From Prosthecobacter debontii (lineage in GTDB: Bacteria; Verrucomicrobiota; Verrucomicrobiia; Verrucomicrobiales; Verrucomicrobiaceae): DNA of 64,000 nt. Below, piece after piece: positions 53,128 through 61,398 of this stretch; within the stretch, counting starts at the first letter, position 1; each line of letters starts with the position of its first letter. The stretch covers positions 124,001 to 188,000 of the forward strand of contig CAMAQH010000005.1 of the NCBI GenBank assembly GCA_945860295.1. The letters are read 5' to 3'. The notes beneath the pieces are model-generated. The model did no database searches. It was not told the DNA's origin and saw only the letters and a program-made list of their open reading frames with translations. Position numbers and translations under genes: made by a program.

Positions 53128-53283
53128 CGAGCCGATGTATTCCCGACTCAGCCCGCTCTCACGAGCCAGCCCATATTTGCTCAGCCCACAGCGTTCCCGC
53201 AGCTCCTGCAAACGTCTCGGCAGCCGCTCGCGGATGCGTTCGCGGTAGCCGTGGGGGTCGTGGGGGTCCGGCATTGTGGGCAT
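53110..53283 (-). pseudogene. N-terminal scrap of an XRE-type helix-turn-helix regulator
   Basis: A 57-codon frame from ATG 53283: PTMPDPHDPHGYRERIRERL, RLQELRERCGLSKYGLARES, GLSREYIGSL and then AVVR and a stop. The LR...GLSKY.LA.ESGLSREYIG series is a Cro/CI helix-turn-helix, cut off where the family continues ERG..NP. The break coincides with the AraC scrap, so a deletion fused the two genes tail to tail. A related, frameshifted copy lies at 63.7-63.9 kb. Confidence 0.65.
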
Positions 53284-53388
53284 GAGAGATTCATGCAGAT
53301 TGCCTTGGAGTCATCGGCGTGAGCAGCAGCAAGGTGGGGAGGAAGGCGAGTATTTGCGTCTTCATTAAACGGCTCCGATTGCCAGTGT

Positions 53389-54585
53389 CTACTTTTGCAC
53401 AAACGCAGGAATGATCCGCTGCGGCAGCGTCTTGAGCATTTCGCCCATGCCTTTGTTGTGGGAGGTGACGACGGCGACGAGGTCGAGTCCGGGGAACATG
53501 AAGATGAACTGCCCGCCTGCGCCGCGACCTTGAAAGCTGTGGTAAGTCTTGCCGCCGACGGTGAAATCATCAACCCACCAGAAGAAGCCGTAGTGCTCGT
53601 TGATCTGGCTCGGGGTGGTCGCCCGCACGAGGTAGGCCTCGGGGATGAGTTGATCGCCTTTCCACTTCCCTTTGTTGAGGATGAGTTGGCCGAATTTCAG
53701 CACGTCGCGCGACAGGATGCTGCTTCCGGCGGCGGACTTCGGCAGGCCGCTGATGGCGTGTTCCCAATGATACTGCGTGATGCTCATGCGCCCGAGAAGT
53801 TCTGTTTTGATGAACTCCTCCGCGCCGCCGGGAACAACAGCATTCAGCACTTGCATCGCGATGGCGGTGTCAGGCTCCTGATACTTGAACTCGCGTGGCA
53901 TCGCGGGGATCGGATCGCTGTGTTGCAGATAGGCTTGCAGTTCTCCCAGTCCCTTGAGCTGCGCCGGATTTTTCATCAGCTCTTTCTCCTTCTCCTTCGC
54001 GAGCCGGATGCCGGAACCCATCTGCATGGCCTGCGCGAGCGTGATCGTGTCCGCGCCCGCGACGAGCTTGGTCGTGTCGAGTCCCTTGAGGAAAGAGATC
54101 ACGGGCTTGTCGAGGTCATCCATCTTTAGCAGGTCGAGCTGAATCGCGCGACCCACGGCCAGTGCGGTGTAGGACTTCGTGATCGACATCTGGTAGTGCG
54201 GGAAGTTCGCACGGCCCCGGCGGTAGTAGGATTCAAAGAGCAGCTTGCCGCGATAGCTGATGAGCATGCTGTCCACATGGCCCGCCGTCTCGTCCTCCGC
54301 CGCTGCCGCCAGCTTGTTGGCAAAGGCCTCAATCATCGCGCGGTCACCGCCATCGACACCGAGCTTGCCCACGACGAGCCCGTCCTTTTTGTCCTCCGGA
54401 GCAGCGCTGATGTAGGGCTTTTCCAAGTCTGGCAACTTGGCTTCCAACCGGTAAAGTTTGTCTTTGAGATTCAGCCCCGGCACCTCAGGCGCGAGGCCGT
54501 TGCTGGGCTGCTGGGCGTGGAGAAGAAAGCCGCTACTCACGAGGGTGAGGGTGAGCAGGGAATGGAGTATGGAGTTGAGCTTCAT
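53389..54585 (-). CDS. Serine hydrolase, beta-lactamase class C/CubicO family
   Basis: About 398 residues from ATG 54585 (MKLNSILHSLLTLTLVSSGF, signal peptide). A longer frame opening at 54720 runs into the upstream glycosidase gene, which makes it unlikely. The catalytic SxxK is Ser-Ile-Thr-Lys in YQMSITKSYTALAVGRAI. YRRGRANFPHY precedes it; the YxN-like element reads QEPDTAIAMQVLNA; QGRGAGGQFIFMFPGLDLVA is the C-terminal HxG-like region with Gly replacing His. An esterase or peptidase, in context perhaps a carbohydrate esterase, not an antibiotic resistance enzyme. Last gene of the sigma/FecR block; a duplicate of its N-terminal stretch lies at 63.44-63.51 kb. Confidence 0.9.
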   Translation of the reverse strand: MKLNSILHSLLTLTLVSSGFLLHAQQPSNGLAPEVPGLNLKDKLYRLEAKLPDLEKPYISAAPEDKKDGLVVGKLGVDGGDRAMIEAFANKLAAAAEDETAGHVDSMLISYRGKLLFESYYRRGRANFPHYQMSITKSYTALAVGRAIQLDLLKMDDLDKPVISFLKGLDTTKLVAGADTITLAQAMQMGSGIRLAKEKEKELMKNPAQLKGLGELQAYLQHSDPIPAMPREFKYQEPDTAIAMQVLNAVVPGGAEEFIKTELLGRMSITQYHWEHAISGLPKSAAGSSILSRDVLKFGQLILNKGKWKGDQLIPEAYLVRATTPSQINEHYGFFWWVDDFTVGGKTYHSFQGRGAGGQFIFMFPGLDLVAVVTSHNKGMGEMLKTLPQRIIPAFVQK

Positions 54586-54641
54586 GAGGGTTGTCGCGGG
54601 TTGTGTTGTCAGGTTGTGGTTTGGATTCAAAAGAGTGTCGA

Positions 54642-56282
54642 TCACGGCTTCGTGCTTTCCCAGCCGATGGCTTTGAGCATGGGAGCGATCTCGGGATTGG
54701 CCATGAACAGGCGCCAGCACAGGCCGGTGCGGGCGTTCTCAATCATGGCGATGATTGGTCCCTGGTCGATGGCAAGATACTGATCGGAATACCAGTCGCG
54801 ATTGAGATTGAAGGCATCCTTGAAACCAAACTCGCCCCACAGGCGCTTGCCGTGGGTGAAGTAGAGATGCTTCAAACAGGCGAGCGATTCCGCTGGCGTG
54901 TAAGGCATGGCGCTGATGGCCGCCGTGGGCGCGATGGTGCCGTTGTCGTTCTGGCCAGGGGCACTGTTGTGATACTTGTCAGGTCCCATGCTGGCGGTGA
55001 GTCCCCAGAGCGATTCGCTGTAGCCTTGGTGCTTGCCGGAATTCTCGATGGCGTAGGCTCGATGAATCAGCGTGGTGTTGCGATTGTTCTCGAAGTAATC
55101 GCAGAAGCGGTCGCGCTTGTTGCGTGGGTCGAAGCCGATGAAGGAATACTGCGTAAGGAACAAGGGGCCGCCCATGGGATAGCGCCCGACGGCTTGAGTG
55201 AAACCGTAATACTGCTGACCGTGGACATAATTTTTCGTCCTGGCCCAGCCTTTGTAGTAGCAGTCCGCCGGGATCGGATGCGTGGGCGAAGCAATCGCCA
55301 GCAGGTAGGCGATCATGGCTTCGTTCCAGCCGGCCACCCACGCATTTTTCTGCCAACCAAATTCAGGCGACCAGTGCCAGTAGAGCGTCTTGCTGCCAGG
55401 CGACTTGAGGAACCAATCCCACTCGACGGCTTCCCAAAGGTGGGTGGCTCGCTGCCGTATCTCCGTCTCGACTCCACCCGCTTGATTGAAATACTGCCGC
55501 ACAGCGAGCACGCCCTGCATGAGGAGTGCGGTCTCGACGATGTCCGCGCCGTTGTCATCCGGCGAGAACGGCAGGGTCTTGCCCGTGGTCCCATGAATCC
55601 AATGCGGGAAGGCACCGTGATAGCGATCCGCTTTCTCTTCCAAAAACGCGAGCATCGTTATGACTCGATGGGCCACTTCATTTCGCGGCGCAAAGCCTCG
55701 CTCCGCTCCTACCATCAGGGCAAACAAGCCAAAGCCAGTGCCACCCGTCGCACACGCAACGCCATAGTTGGAGCGCTCGCGGATCAGGCCGCTGCCCGGA
55801 TATGCGTAGTCCCAGAAGTAGCGAAACGTGGCTTCCTGCACCGATGTGAGCAGCTCCGCATCCGTCATCGCGCGACTGCTCGCGGTGACGGTGATGGAAG
55901 GCGCACTCTGCTTGCCATTGGGAAAGAGGCGCGCGACTCGATAGCTGTAAGTGCGGTCATTTGCGCCAATGAAGTCGCTGTAAAAATTCGCGCGATGATC
56001 CGCTGCGATGGCAACAAAAGGACCTTCGGGCCGGTCAGCACGCTCGACCGTGAAACGCTCCCTTCCGGTGGCCACAGGCAGCCAATGCAGGTCGATGCGA
56101 CAGGCATGACCTTTCGCGGTGAGTGTTTGAATGGCATCGGCTCGGCCGGGAGCTGTGCCGTCGTTTGCCTGTGCCTGGATGCCGCAACACGCACACAGCA
56201 TTGCCCAGGCGCAAAGCAACTGTATGACGCACGCACGAATCCACTCAACAGTAGTTTTCTTGAAGAACGTAAGCATCAGCAT
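54642..56282 (-). CDS. GH144-like beta-1,2-glucanase / glycoamylase-like hydrolase
   Basis: 546 residues, exported. An N-terminal fibronectin-like domain (about 45-130: IDLHWLPVATGRERFTVERA, YSYRVARLFPNGKQSA) precedes an alpha6/alpha6 barrel: EATFRYFWDYAYPGSGLIRE, GVACATGGTGFGLFALMVGA, HGAFPHWIHGTTG, VETALLMQGVLAVRQYFNQ, GWNEAMIAYLLAIASP and YGFKDAF-like WGEFGFKDAFNLNRDWYS. These match the glycoamylase-like domain of GH144 and relatives. The enzyme cuts a beta-glucan or similar backbone, probably in the periplasm. It lies between a sulfatase and the serine hydrolase. The exact linkage cannot be told from sequence. Confidence 0.87.
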   Translation of the reverse strand: MLMLTFFKKTTVEWIRACVIQLLCAWAMLCACCGIQAQANDGTAPGRADAIQTLTAKGHACRIDLHWLPVATGRERFTVERADRPEGPFVAIAADHRANFYSDFIGANDRTYSYRVARLFPNGKQSAPSITVTASSRAMTDAELLTSVQEATFRYFWDYAYPGSGLIRERSNYGVACATGGTGFGLFALMVGAERGFAPRNEVAHRVITMLAFLEEKADRYHGAFPHWIHGTTGKTLPFSPDDNGADIVETALLMQGVLAVRQYFNQAGGVETEIRQRATHLWEAVEWDWFLKSPGSKTLYWHWSPEFGWQKNAWVAGWNEAMIAYLLAIASPTHPIPADCYYKGWARTKNYVHGQQYYGFTQAVGRYPMGGPLFLTQYSFIGFDPRNKRDRFCDYFENNRNTTLIHRAYAIENSGKHQGYSESLWGLTASMGPDKYHNSAPGQNDNGTIAPTAAISAMPYTPAESLACLKHLYFTHGKRLWGEFGFKDAFNLNRDWYSDQYLAIDQGPIIAMIENARTGLCWRLFMANPEIAPMLKAIGWESTKP

Positions 56283-56283
56283 C

Positions 56284-57894
56284 TCAATCAGGAGTGGCAG
56301 GCTGACGTTTCTTCTTTGCCACCAGCTTCGGCGGTTCCGGAATCTGATACTGCGATTTTAGTGCGGCCAGTCTTGCTTTAAGCCGCTCCACCTCTTGGGC
56401 GTATTCGGACTTGTCATAGCCGTTGTGCAACTCGTTGGGATCGTCTTTCAGGTCGTAGAATTCCCACGCGTTGTAGTCGTAGAAGGAGATGAGCTTGTAG
56501 CGGTCGTCACGCACACCCATGTGGCGCGGCATGTTGTATTCACCACGGGCCTTCGGCGTTCCGCCATCATAATAAGTGTAGAGGATATCCTTTCGCCAAT
56601 CGGGTGGCGTTGTGCCAGCTAGCAACGGCTGCAAAGGACGTCCGTGAATCTCCTTCGGCACCGCGATTCCGGCAGCGGTGAGCAGCGTCGGAGCCAGATC
56701 AATGTTTTGCACGAGCGCATCAATCCGTGTGCCTGGCTTGATCGTGCCGGGCCAGCGAATCATCAGCGGAAACTTGAAGCTTTCCTCATACATCCAGCGC
56801 TTCTCCGCCCAGCCGTGCTCCCCGGTGAAAAAGCCCTGATCGGAACTGTAGATGACGATGGTGTTCTTGCTGAGACCTGACGCGTCGAGATAGGCAAGGA
56901 TGCGCCCCACATTGCCATCGAGGCCGTCCACGCACCGCACCGTGTCCGCAATGTAGCGCTGGTAGGCGTAGCGAATGCCATCCTTGCCATTGAGCTTTCC
57001 CGCGGCTTTGAGCTTTGCGTATTTGCGGTTGCGCGGATCGTAGGCCTTGTGCCAAACAGCGCGTTGCGCGGGATTCATGTCCTCTAGGAAATGCGGCATC
57101 TTCTTCGGGTTCGCGGCGAGTTCTTCCTGAGTTGGGCCAATGTTGAGGCCGGGGCCGGTCATGCCACTGATTTTCATCCAAGTGTCCGCCACGAAGGGCT
57201 GCCGCGTGGCGTAGTCGTCGAACAACGTCGGAGGTTCCGGGAAAACCACGCCATCATAAGAGGCCATGTCTTTGAGCGCGGGAGTGCGCGGTGTGTGCGG
57301 GGCCTTGAACTGAGCGCAGAGCAGAAAGGGCTTCGATGCGTCGCGCTTCTTCAACCAATCGATGGACTTGTCCGTGATGATGTCGGTCGAGTAGCCTTCG
57401 GTCTTTGATGGGCCGACAGCGCTGACAAATTCCGGATTGTAGTAAGACCCTTGACCGCCGCTGCCAGAGAGCACTTCCCAATGCTGAAACTCATCGGTTG
57501 GGTTGCCCTTCAAATGCCACTTGCCGATGAGCGCAGTCTGGTTCCCAGCCTTGCCAAGCTCGCGTGGATAAACCCATTGTTTGCCATTCCAGTTGGAGCT
57601 GTTGCCCAGGATACCATTGGCGGCACTGTGTTTGCCGGTCAAAATGGAAGCACGGCTCGGGCAACAGATCGAGTTGCCGACAAACGCGCTCGTGAAGATA
57701 CCGCCCTCACTCGCGATCCGGTCCAGATTCGGCGTCTTGTTGATGGAGCCTTCGTAAGCCCCGATGGTCCGCAACGCGTGGTCGTCGCTGAACAAAAACA
57801 GAATGTTCGGCCTCGCCGATTCGGCTTCAGTCGCATGCAATGGCAAAAGCGACGCGAGCACCAATGTGGCGATGAGTGTGAGGATGAGTTTCAT
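56284..57894 (-). CDS. Formylglycine-dependent sulfatase (S1 family)
   Basis: 536 residues, signal peptide KLILTLIATLVLASLLPLHA. NILFLFSDDHALRTIGAYEG gives the metal site; the modification motif is Cys77-Cys-Pro-Ser-Arg (SICCPSRASILTGKHSAANG). GKWHLKGNP, YSSDQGFFTGEHGW and YYDGGTPKARGEYNMPRHMG follow, resembling mucin/heparan sulfatases that act on N-acetylhexosamine sulfates. It starts within the stop of the next sulfatase gene (4-bp overlap) and ends one base from the glycosidase start. Part of the proposed sigma/FecR regulon. Confidence 0.95.
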   Translation of the reverse strand: MKLILTLIATLVLASLLPLHATEAESARPNILFLFSDDHALRTIGAYEGSINKTPNLDRIASEGGIFTSAFVGNSICCPSRASILTGKHSAANGILGNSSNWNGKQWVYPRELGKAGNQTALIGKWHLKGNPTDEFQHWEVLSGSGGQGSYYNPEFVSAVGPSKTEGYSTDIITDKSIDWLKKRDASKPFLLCAQFKAPHTPRTPALKDMASYDGVVFPEPPTLFDDYATRQPFVADTWMKISGMTGPGLNIGPTQEELAANPKKMPHFLEDMNPAQRAVWHKAYDPRNRKYAKLKAAGKLNGKDGIRYAYQRYIADTVRCVDGLDGNVGRILAYLDASGLSKNTIVIYSSDQGFFTGEHGWAEKRWMYEESFKFPLMIRWPGTIKPGTRIDALVQNIDLAPTLLTAAGIAVPKEIHGRPLQPLLAGTTPPDWRKDILYTYYDGGTPKARGEYNMPRHMGVRDDRYKLISFYDYNAWEFYDLKDDPNELHNGYDKSEYAQEVERLKARLAALKSQYQIPEPPKLVAKKKRQPATPD

Positions 57895-59456
57895 TGTTTC
57901 GCGTCCTTCGCTTCTGCTTCCTTCTTCATCGCACGATTGGCCTTCCGCTTTGTCGCCTTGTCATCAGTCGCGGCTGGTTTGGAATCCGGTTCCTCGCCTG
58001 CTTCGGTGGCGGTGCCGCCGGATTTGTCGAGCACTGGGTAGTTGGCCACGGCTTTGGCGAGCTGCGCGGGGTTTTCGCGGACATCGAAGGCGGCCAGGCA
58101 ATGGTCGTGGCTTTCGATCATCCATTGGCGCAGGCGGTCCTGATATTTCTTCACGAGAGACTGCTGCTGCGAATCGTAAATGAGGTTGTTCGTGCATCCA
58201 GGATCTTTTTCCAAGTCATAGAACTCCTGCGGGACACGGAGCCGGAACAGGTCCACGCGAGCTTGGATGGCGGCATCGGTTTTACCGGCTTCTTCCATCG
58301 CGGCGAAGGTAAGGCCTTCGTTGTTGTTCTTGTATTTGAATTTGCCGTCGGAGAAGGCGTTGAAGATGTAGCCGTAGCGCGCGTCTTGCACGCAACGCAT
58401 CGGCTTGGGCGGGCCGCCGATGGTGTAGTCGATCTGGGTGAAGACGTAATCGCGCCCATCCTGCTCGCCTCCTTTGAGGAGCGGGACCATGGAGCGTCCG
58501 TCGAGTCCTTCGGGAATCGGCAGGCCCGTGGCGTCCATGAAGGTAGCGAAGAAATCGACCTCGGAGACGAAGTGCGTCTTGTCCACCGAGCCGGGTTTCG
58601 TGACGCCAGGCCAGCGCATGAGCATCGGCGTTCGGTTGCTCGCGAGATAGGTGTTGGCCTTGGCAAAGGGAAAGGCGGAACCGTTGTCGGTGATGAAGAC
58701 GACGAGCGTGCGACTGGCGAGGCCGGAGTCATCGAGGGCCTGGAGCACGCGCCCCACGGTGTCGTCGAGACGGCGCACGGAGTTGAAGTAATGCGCGTAT
58801 TCCTCGCGGACTTTCGGCAGGTCAGGGAGATAGCTGGGGATGACCATCTCCTCCGGCTTGAAGAGCCGCGACGGGACTTCCTCGCCACTCTTGCCGCGCC
58901 CGTTGGGATCGTGAAACGGGCGATGCGGGTCGTGGGAGTTGACCATGAAGTAGAAGGGTTTGTTCTCCTTCTTACAAAGGGCGAAGAAATCCTGCGCGAA
59001 GCCATGATACTTCGTTGGACTGCGACCTGCGCCGAGTTCGGCGAAGTCATGTTCATAGTCCCACTTGAACGCCGCATCAGGCGTGGAGTGACTCACTTTG
59101 CCGAGAACGCCGGTGAGATACCCCGCCTTCTGGAACGTGCCAAACACTGTGGGGATCGGCTTGCTCAGCTTGTTGAAGCCAAACAAGCCGCTGTTATGCC
59201 CATAGCGCCCCGTAGCGATGATGCTGCGGCTCGGACAGCAGATGGCGTTGTTGACGAAGCCATGCTGAAAGCTGAGGCCCTCGGCAGCGAGCTTGCTGAG
59301 GTTCGGCGTGACACCCGGCACCTTGCCATCCAGGAAGTCCATGGCCTCATAGCCGAGGTCATCGGCGGTGATGAGCAGGACGTTGAGCGGCAACTCAGCG
59401 GCGTGTAGTGCGGCGAACGGCAGGAGACATGCTAGGAGAACAAGGAGCGGTTTCAT
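57891..59456 (-). CDS. Formylglycine-dependent sulfatase (S1 family)
   Basis: 521 residues, signal peptide KPLLVLLACLLPFAALHAA. NVLLITADDLGYEAMDFLDG is the metal site and Cys73-Cys-Pro-Ser-Arg (AICCPSRSIIATGRYGHNSG) the modification motif. GKVSHSTPDAAFKWDYEHDF, NSHDPHRPFHDP and FITDNGSAFPFAKANTYLAS are typical of the N-sulfoglucosamine sulfohydrolase-like group. A Lys/Ala-rich tail (TDDKATKRKANRAMKKEAEA) is unusual and resembles the Lys/Ala segment of the esterase encoded upstream. 35 bases after the esterase gene. Confidence 0.95.
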   Translation of the reverse strand: MKPLLVLLACLLPFAALHAAELPLNVLLITADDLGYEAMDFLDGKVPGVTPNLSKLAAEGLSFQHGFVNNAICCPSRSIIATGRYGHNSGLFGFNKLSKPIPTVFGTFQKAGYLTGVLGKVSHSTPDAAFKWDYEHDFAELGAGRSPTKYHGFAQDFFALCKKENKPFYFMVNSHDPHRPFHDPNGRGKSGEEVPSRLFKPEEMVIPSYLPDLPKVREEYAHYFNSVRRLDDTVGRVLQALDDSGLASRTLVVFITDNGSAFPFAKANTYLASNRTPMLMRWPGVTKPGSVDKTHFVSEVDFFATFMDATGLPIPEGLDGRSMVPLLKGGEQDGRDYVFTQIDYTIGGPPKPMRCVQDARYGYIFNAFSDGKFKYKNNNEGLTFAAMEEAGKTDAAIQARVDLFRLRVPQEFYDLEKDPGCTNNLIYDSQQQSLVKKYQDRLRQWMIESHDHCLAAFDVRENPAQLAKAVANYPVLDKSGGTATEAGEEPDSKPAATDDKATKRKANRAMKKEAEAKDAKQ

Positions 59457-59491
59457 CGTCTGTGAGTGTGAAAAGATTCAAGCTGGGTGAG

Positions 59492-61300
59492 TTACTGCGT
59501 CATCTGCGGACGCTCCCAGTCTTTGAAGTTCCTCTTCGCATCGCGGGCTTCGTCAGTCTTTTCGGGTTTCTCCACGCGCACGGCGGGATCGTTGGGATCG
59601 AAGAGCGGCCAGGTGTCGGTGCGGAAGGGTGAGGCGGGGAGGCCTTCCTTGTTGTAGAGCAGATTGCGCTGCGAGGGATTCATCGCCCAGGCGTAGCGGA
59701 CGGCCACGGGAGTCGGCACGTCTTTGGATGAAACGATGACCTTGTTTCCGGCGATCTCGGCGTCCGCCCATTGCCACTTTTTGTCCGCTCCGGCGATGGC
59801 GAAGGTATCCAGCTTGCCCGGCTTCGCGGCCATCATGCCGCTGCCGATGCTGTCGAACTCGAGGGTGATTCTGCTGCCTTCGATCTTCTGGCTGAGGTAG
59901 CGCGGGCCGATGGGGACGATGTCTTTGCCATAAGCTTCTTTGAGCGCGAGATAGGCGTGGCGGATGCCGATAGGCTTCTTGTTTTGCGGATGCAGGGCAA
60001 CAGGATCGCCGCAATCAATGCCCACGGCCATGCCGGTATGCGGCATCTCCATGCTGACGAGCCGCATGGTCTCGCGGTTGACCGCCCAGGTGGCCTCGAA
60101 GCCTTCGACGGGCTGGGTTTGCGGCGCTTCCCAACTGGGCAACTGCGTGAAGAAGAAGGGGAAGTCTTTCGCGACATTGCCGCCGGAGAGCTCATGCCAT
60201 GAAGAGCGGTAGTAGCTGATGAGCCGCTTCAGTTGTTCGCCGTAGGCGACGGCCTGGGGCGCGGTCTTGGAGTTGCGCTCGCCCTGATACCAGATGGCAC
60301 CTTTGATGCCATAAGGTCTGATGGGATAAATCATTCCGTTGAAGATGTGGGCCGGATACTGATGTCCCAAGTCGGCGGGCTTGGTGATCGTGGGCGGTTG
60401 CAGCTCACGCGCCTGGTTCTTCATGGTCTCGCCTGCGGCGATCTTGGCGTTGTAATCAGCGAGTTCGCTTTCGAACTGCTGGAGCGCCTTCTCGCGGGTC
60501 TCGCCCTTCCGGTCCACTTGCAGCTTCGCGCTTTTGTCGCCGTCCGCCTTCTGCATCTTCGATTGTGCGATGTCCTGCTGGACCACCCACGGCATCCAAC
60601 CCTCGATCGGCGTTCCCGCGTAAGCCTGCTGAATGATCCCGACGGGAACATTGAGGGCTAGATGCAGCTTCTTACCGAAGTGATACGCCACGACGGAGGT
60701 CTCAGCGGCCGACTCGGGATTGCAGGGCTTCCATTGATCGAGGAGATCACGTTTCTCCTTCAGCGGCTCATGCCAGTGCTCGCGGGCGGATTTGAATATG
60801 CGGTAGTTCGGCAGATTGACGTTCGCCTCCAGCTCCGCTTCCGCGGAGTTGCCCACCGACCAGCCCATGTTGGACTGCCCCGCGCAGAGCCACACTTCAC
60901 CAATCGCCACGTCCTTGATCTCGATGGTCTTCGAACCCGTGATTTTCAGCGAATGCCCCTTGCCAAACGCGGGTGTTTCCAGCAGGACCTTCCACGCGCC
61001 ATCCGCACCGGCTTGCGTCGAGGCCGTGGCACCCCAACTCGCCGTTACGGTGATGGATTCCTTCGGCTCGGCCCAGCCCCAGATGGTGTTTTTCATGTTC
61101 TGCTGGAGGATCATGTGATCGCCAAACAGGCTCGGCAGCCGAAGGCCTGTCTTCGCCGGCACGGCGATTTCTGATGGTTTCTGCGCTGCTTCCGCAGCCT
61201 TGCGTCTCGCCTGTCTTTTGGCGGCTTTGTCGTCCTCAGCCTTCGCCGTGTAGGACGCAGCCAAGAGAAGGATCAGCGAGAGCGTGGTCAATGTTTTCAT
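59492..61300 (-). CDS. Sialate O-acetylesterase-like esterase (SGNH family)
   Basis: About 602 residues from ATG 61300 (MKTLTTLSLILLLAASYTAK, signal peptide). A charged Lys/Ala stretch (DDKAAKRQARRKAAEAAQK) precedes RLPSLFGDHMILQQ and IWGWAEPKESITVTASW, the beta-domain of the family. The catalytic Ser143 lies in VWLCAGQSNMGWSVG. Further blocks are IQQAYAGTPIEGWMPW, GAIWYQGERNS and GIDCGDPVALHPQNK, the last holding the Asp/His region. It deacetylates sialic acid or another acylated sugar. The start at 61300 leaves a 98-base gap after FecR with a promoter-like motif. A decayed relative is at 46.7-47.0 kb. Confidence 0.93.
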   Translation of the reverse strand: MKTLTTLSLILLLAASYTAKAEDDKAAKRQARRKAAEAAQKPSEIAVPAKTGLRLPSLFGDHMILQQNMKNTIWGWAEPKESITVTASWGATASTQAGADGAWKVLLETPAFGKGHSLKITGSKTIEIKDVAIGEVWLCAGQSNMGWSVGNSAEAELEANVNLPNYRIFKSAREHWHEPLKEKRDLLDQWKPCNPESAAETSVVAYHFGKKLHLALNVPVGIIQQAYAGTPIEGWMPWVVQQDIAQSKMQKADGDKSAKLQVDRKGETREKALQQFESELADYNAKIAAGETMKNQARELQPPTITKPADLGHQYPAHIFNGMIYPIRPYGIKGAIWYQGERNSKTAPQAVAYGEQLKRLISYYRSSWHELSGGNVAKDFPFFFTQLPSWEAPQTQPVEGFEATWAVNRETMRLVSMEMPHTGMAVGIDCGDPVALHPQNKKPIGIRHAYLALKEAYGKDIVPIGPRYLSQKIEGSRITLEFDSIGSGMMAAKPGKLDTFAIAGADKKWQWADAEIAGNKVIVSSKDVPTPVAVRYAWAMNPSQRNLLYNKEGLPASPFRTDTWPLFDPNDPAVRVEKPEKTDEARDAKRNFKDWERPQMTQ

Positions 61301-61323
61301 GGTTTGATCAAAGGGATCGTCAT

Positions 61324-61355
61324 CGAAGTAGGGGCCAACGCGGCCAATGTCACAA
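61324..61355 (-). promoter_or_regulatory. Putative ECF-sigma promoter before the esterase gene
   Basis: On the minus strand TTGTGACA, then 13 bases, then CCCCTACTTCG, ending 23 bases before ATG 61300. The same two blocks at the same spacing occur before the sigma gene (63377-63408) and I saw no third copy in the window. This would let the local sigma factor transcribe esterase, sulfatases, glycosidase and serine hydrolase separately from sigma-fecR. Confidence 0.7.
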
Positions 61356-61398
61356 CGGCGGCGGAAATAGCGGAAGAAAACCAGCGCGCAGCCAATCG

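Noticed and set aside
53389-54585. Antibiotic-resistance beta-lactamase
   Set aside because: The SxxK is present, but length, Gly in place of the HxG-type His and the glycan operon context favour a CubicO-like esterase or peptidase.
54586-54720. Extension of the serine hydrolase start to 54720
   Set aside because: It would overlap the end of the glycosidase gene and bury the signal peptide that begins at 54585.
57894-59408. A 504-codon open frame on the + strand
   Set aside because: Mirror of the sulfatase gene on the minus strand, which carries the CCPSR motif and signal peptide.
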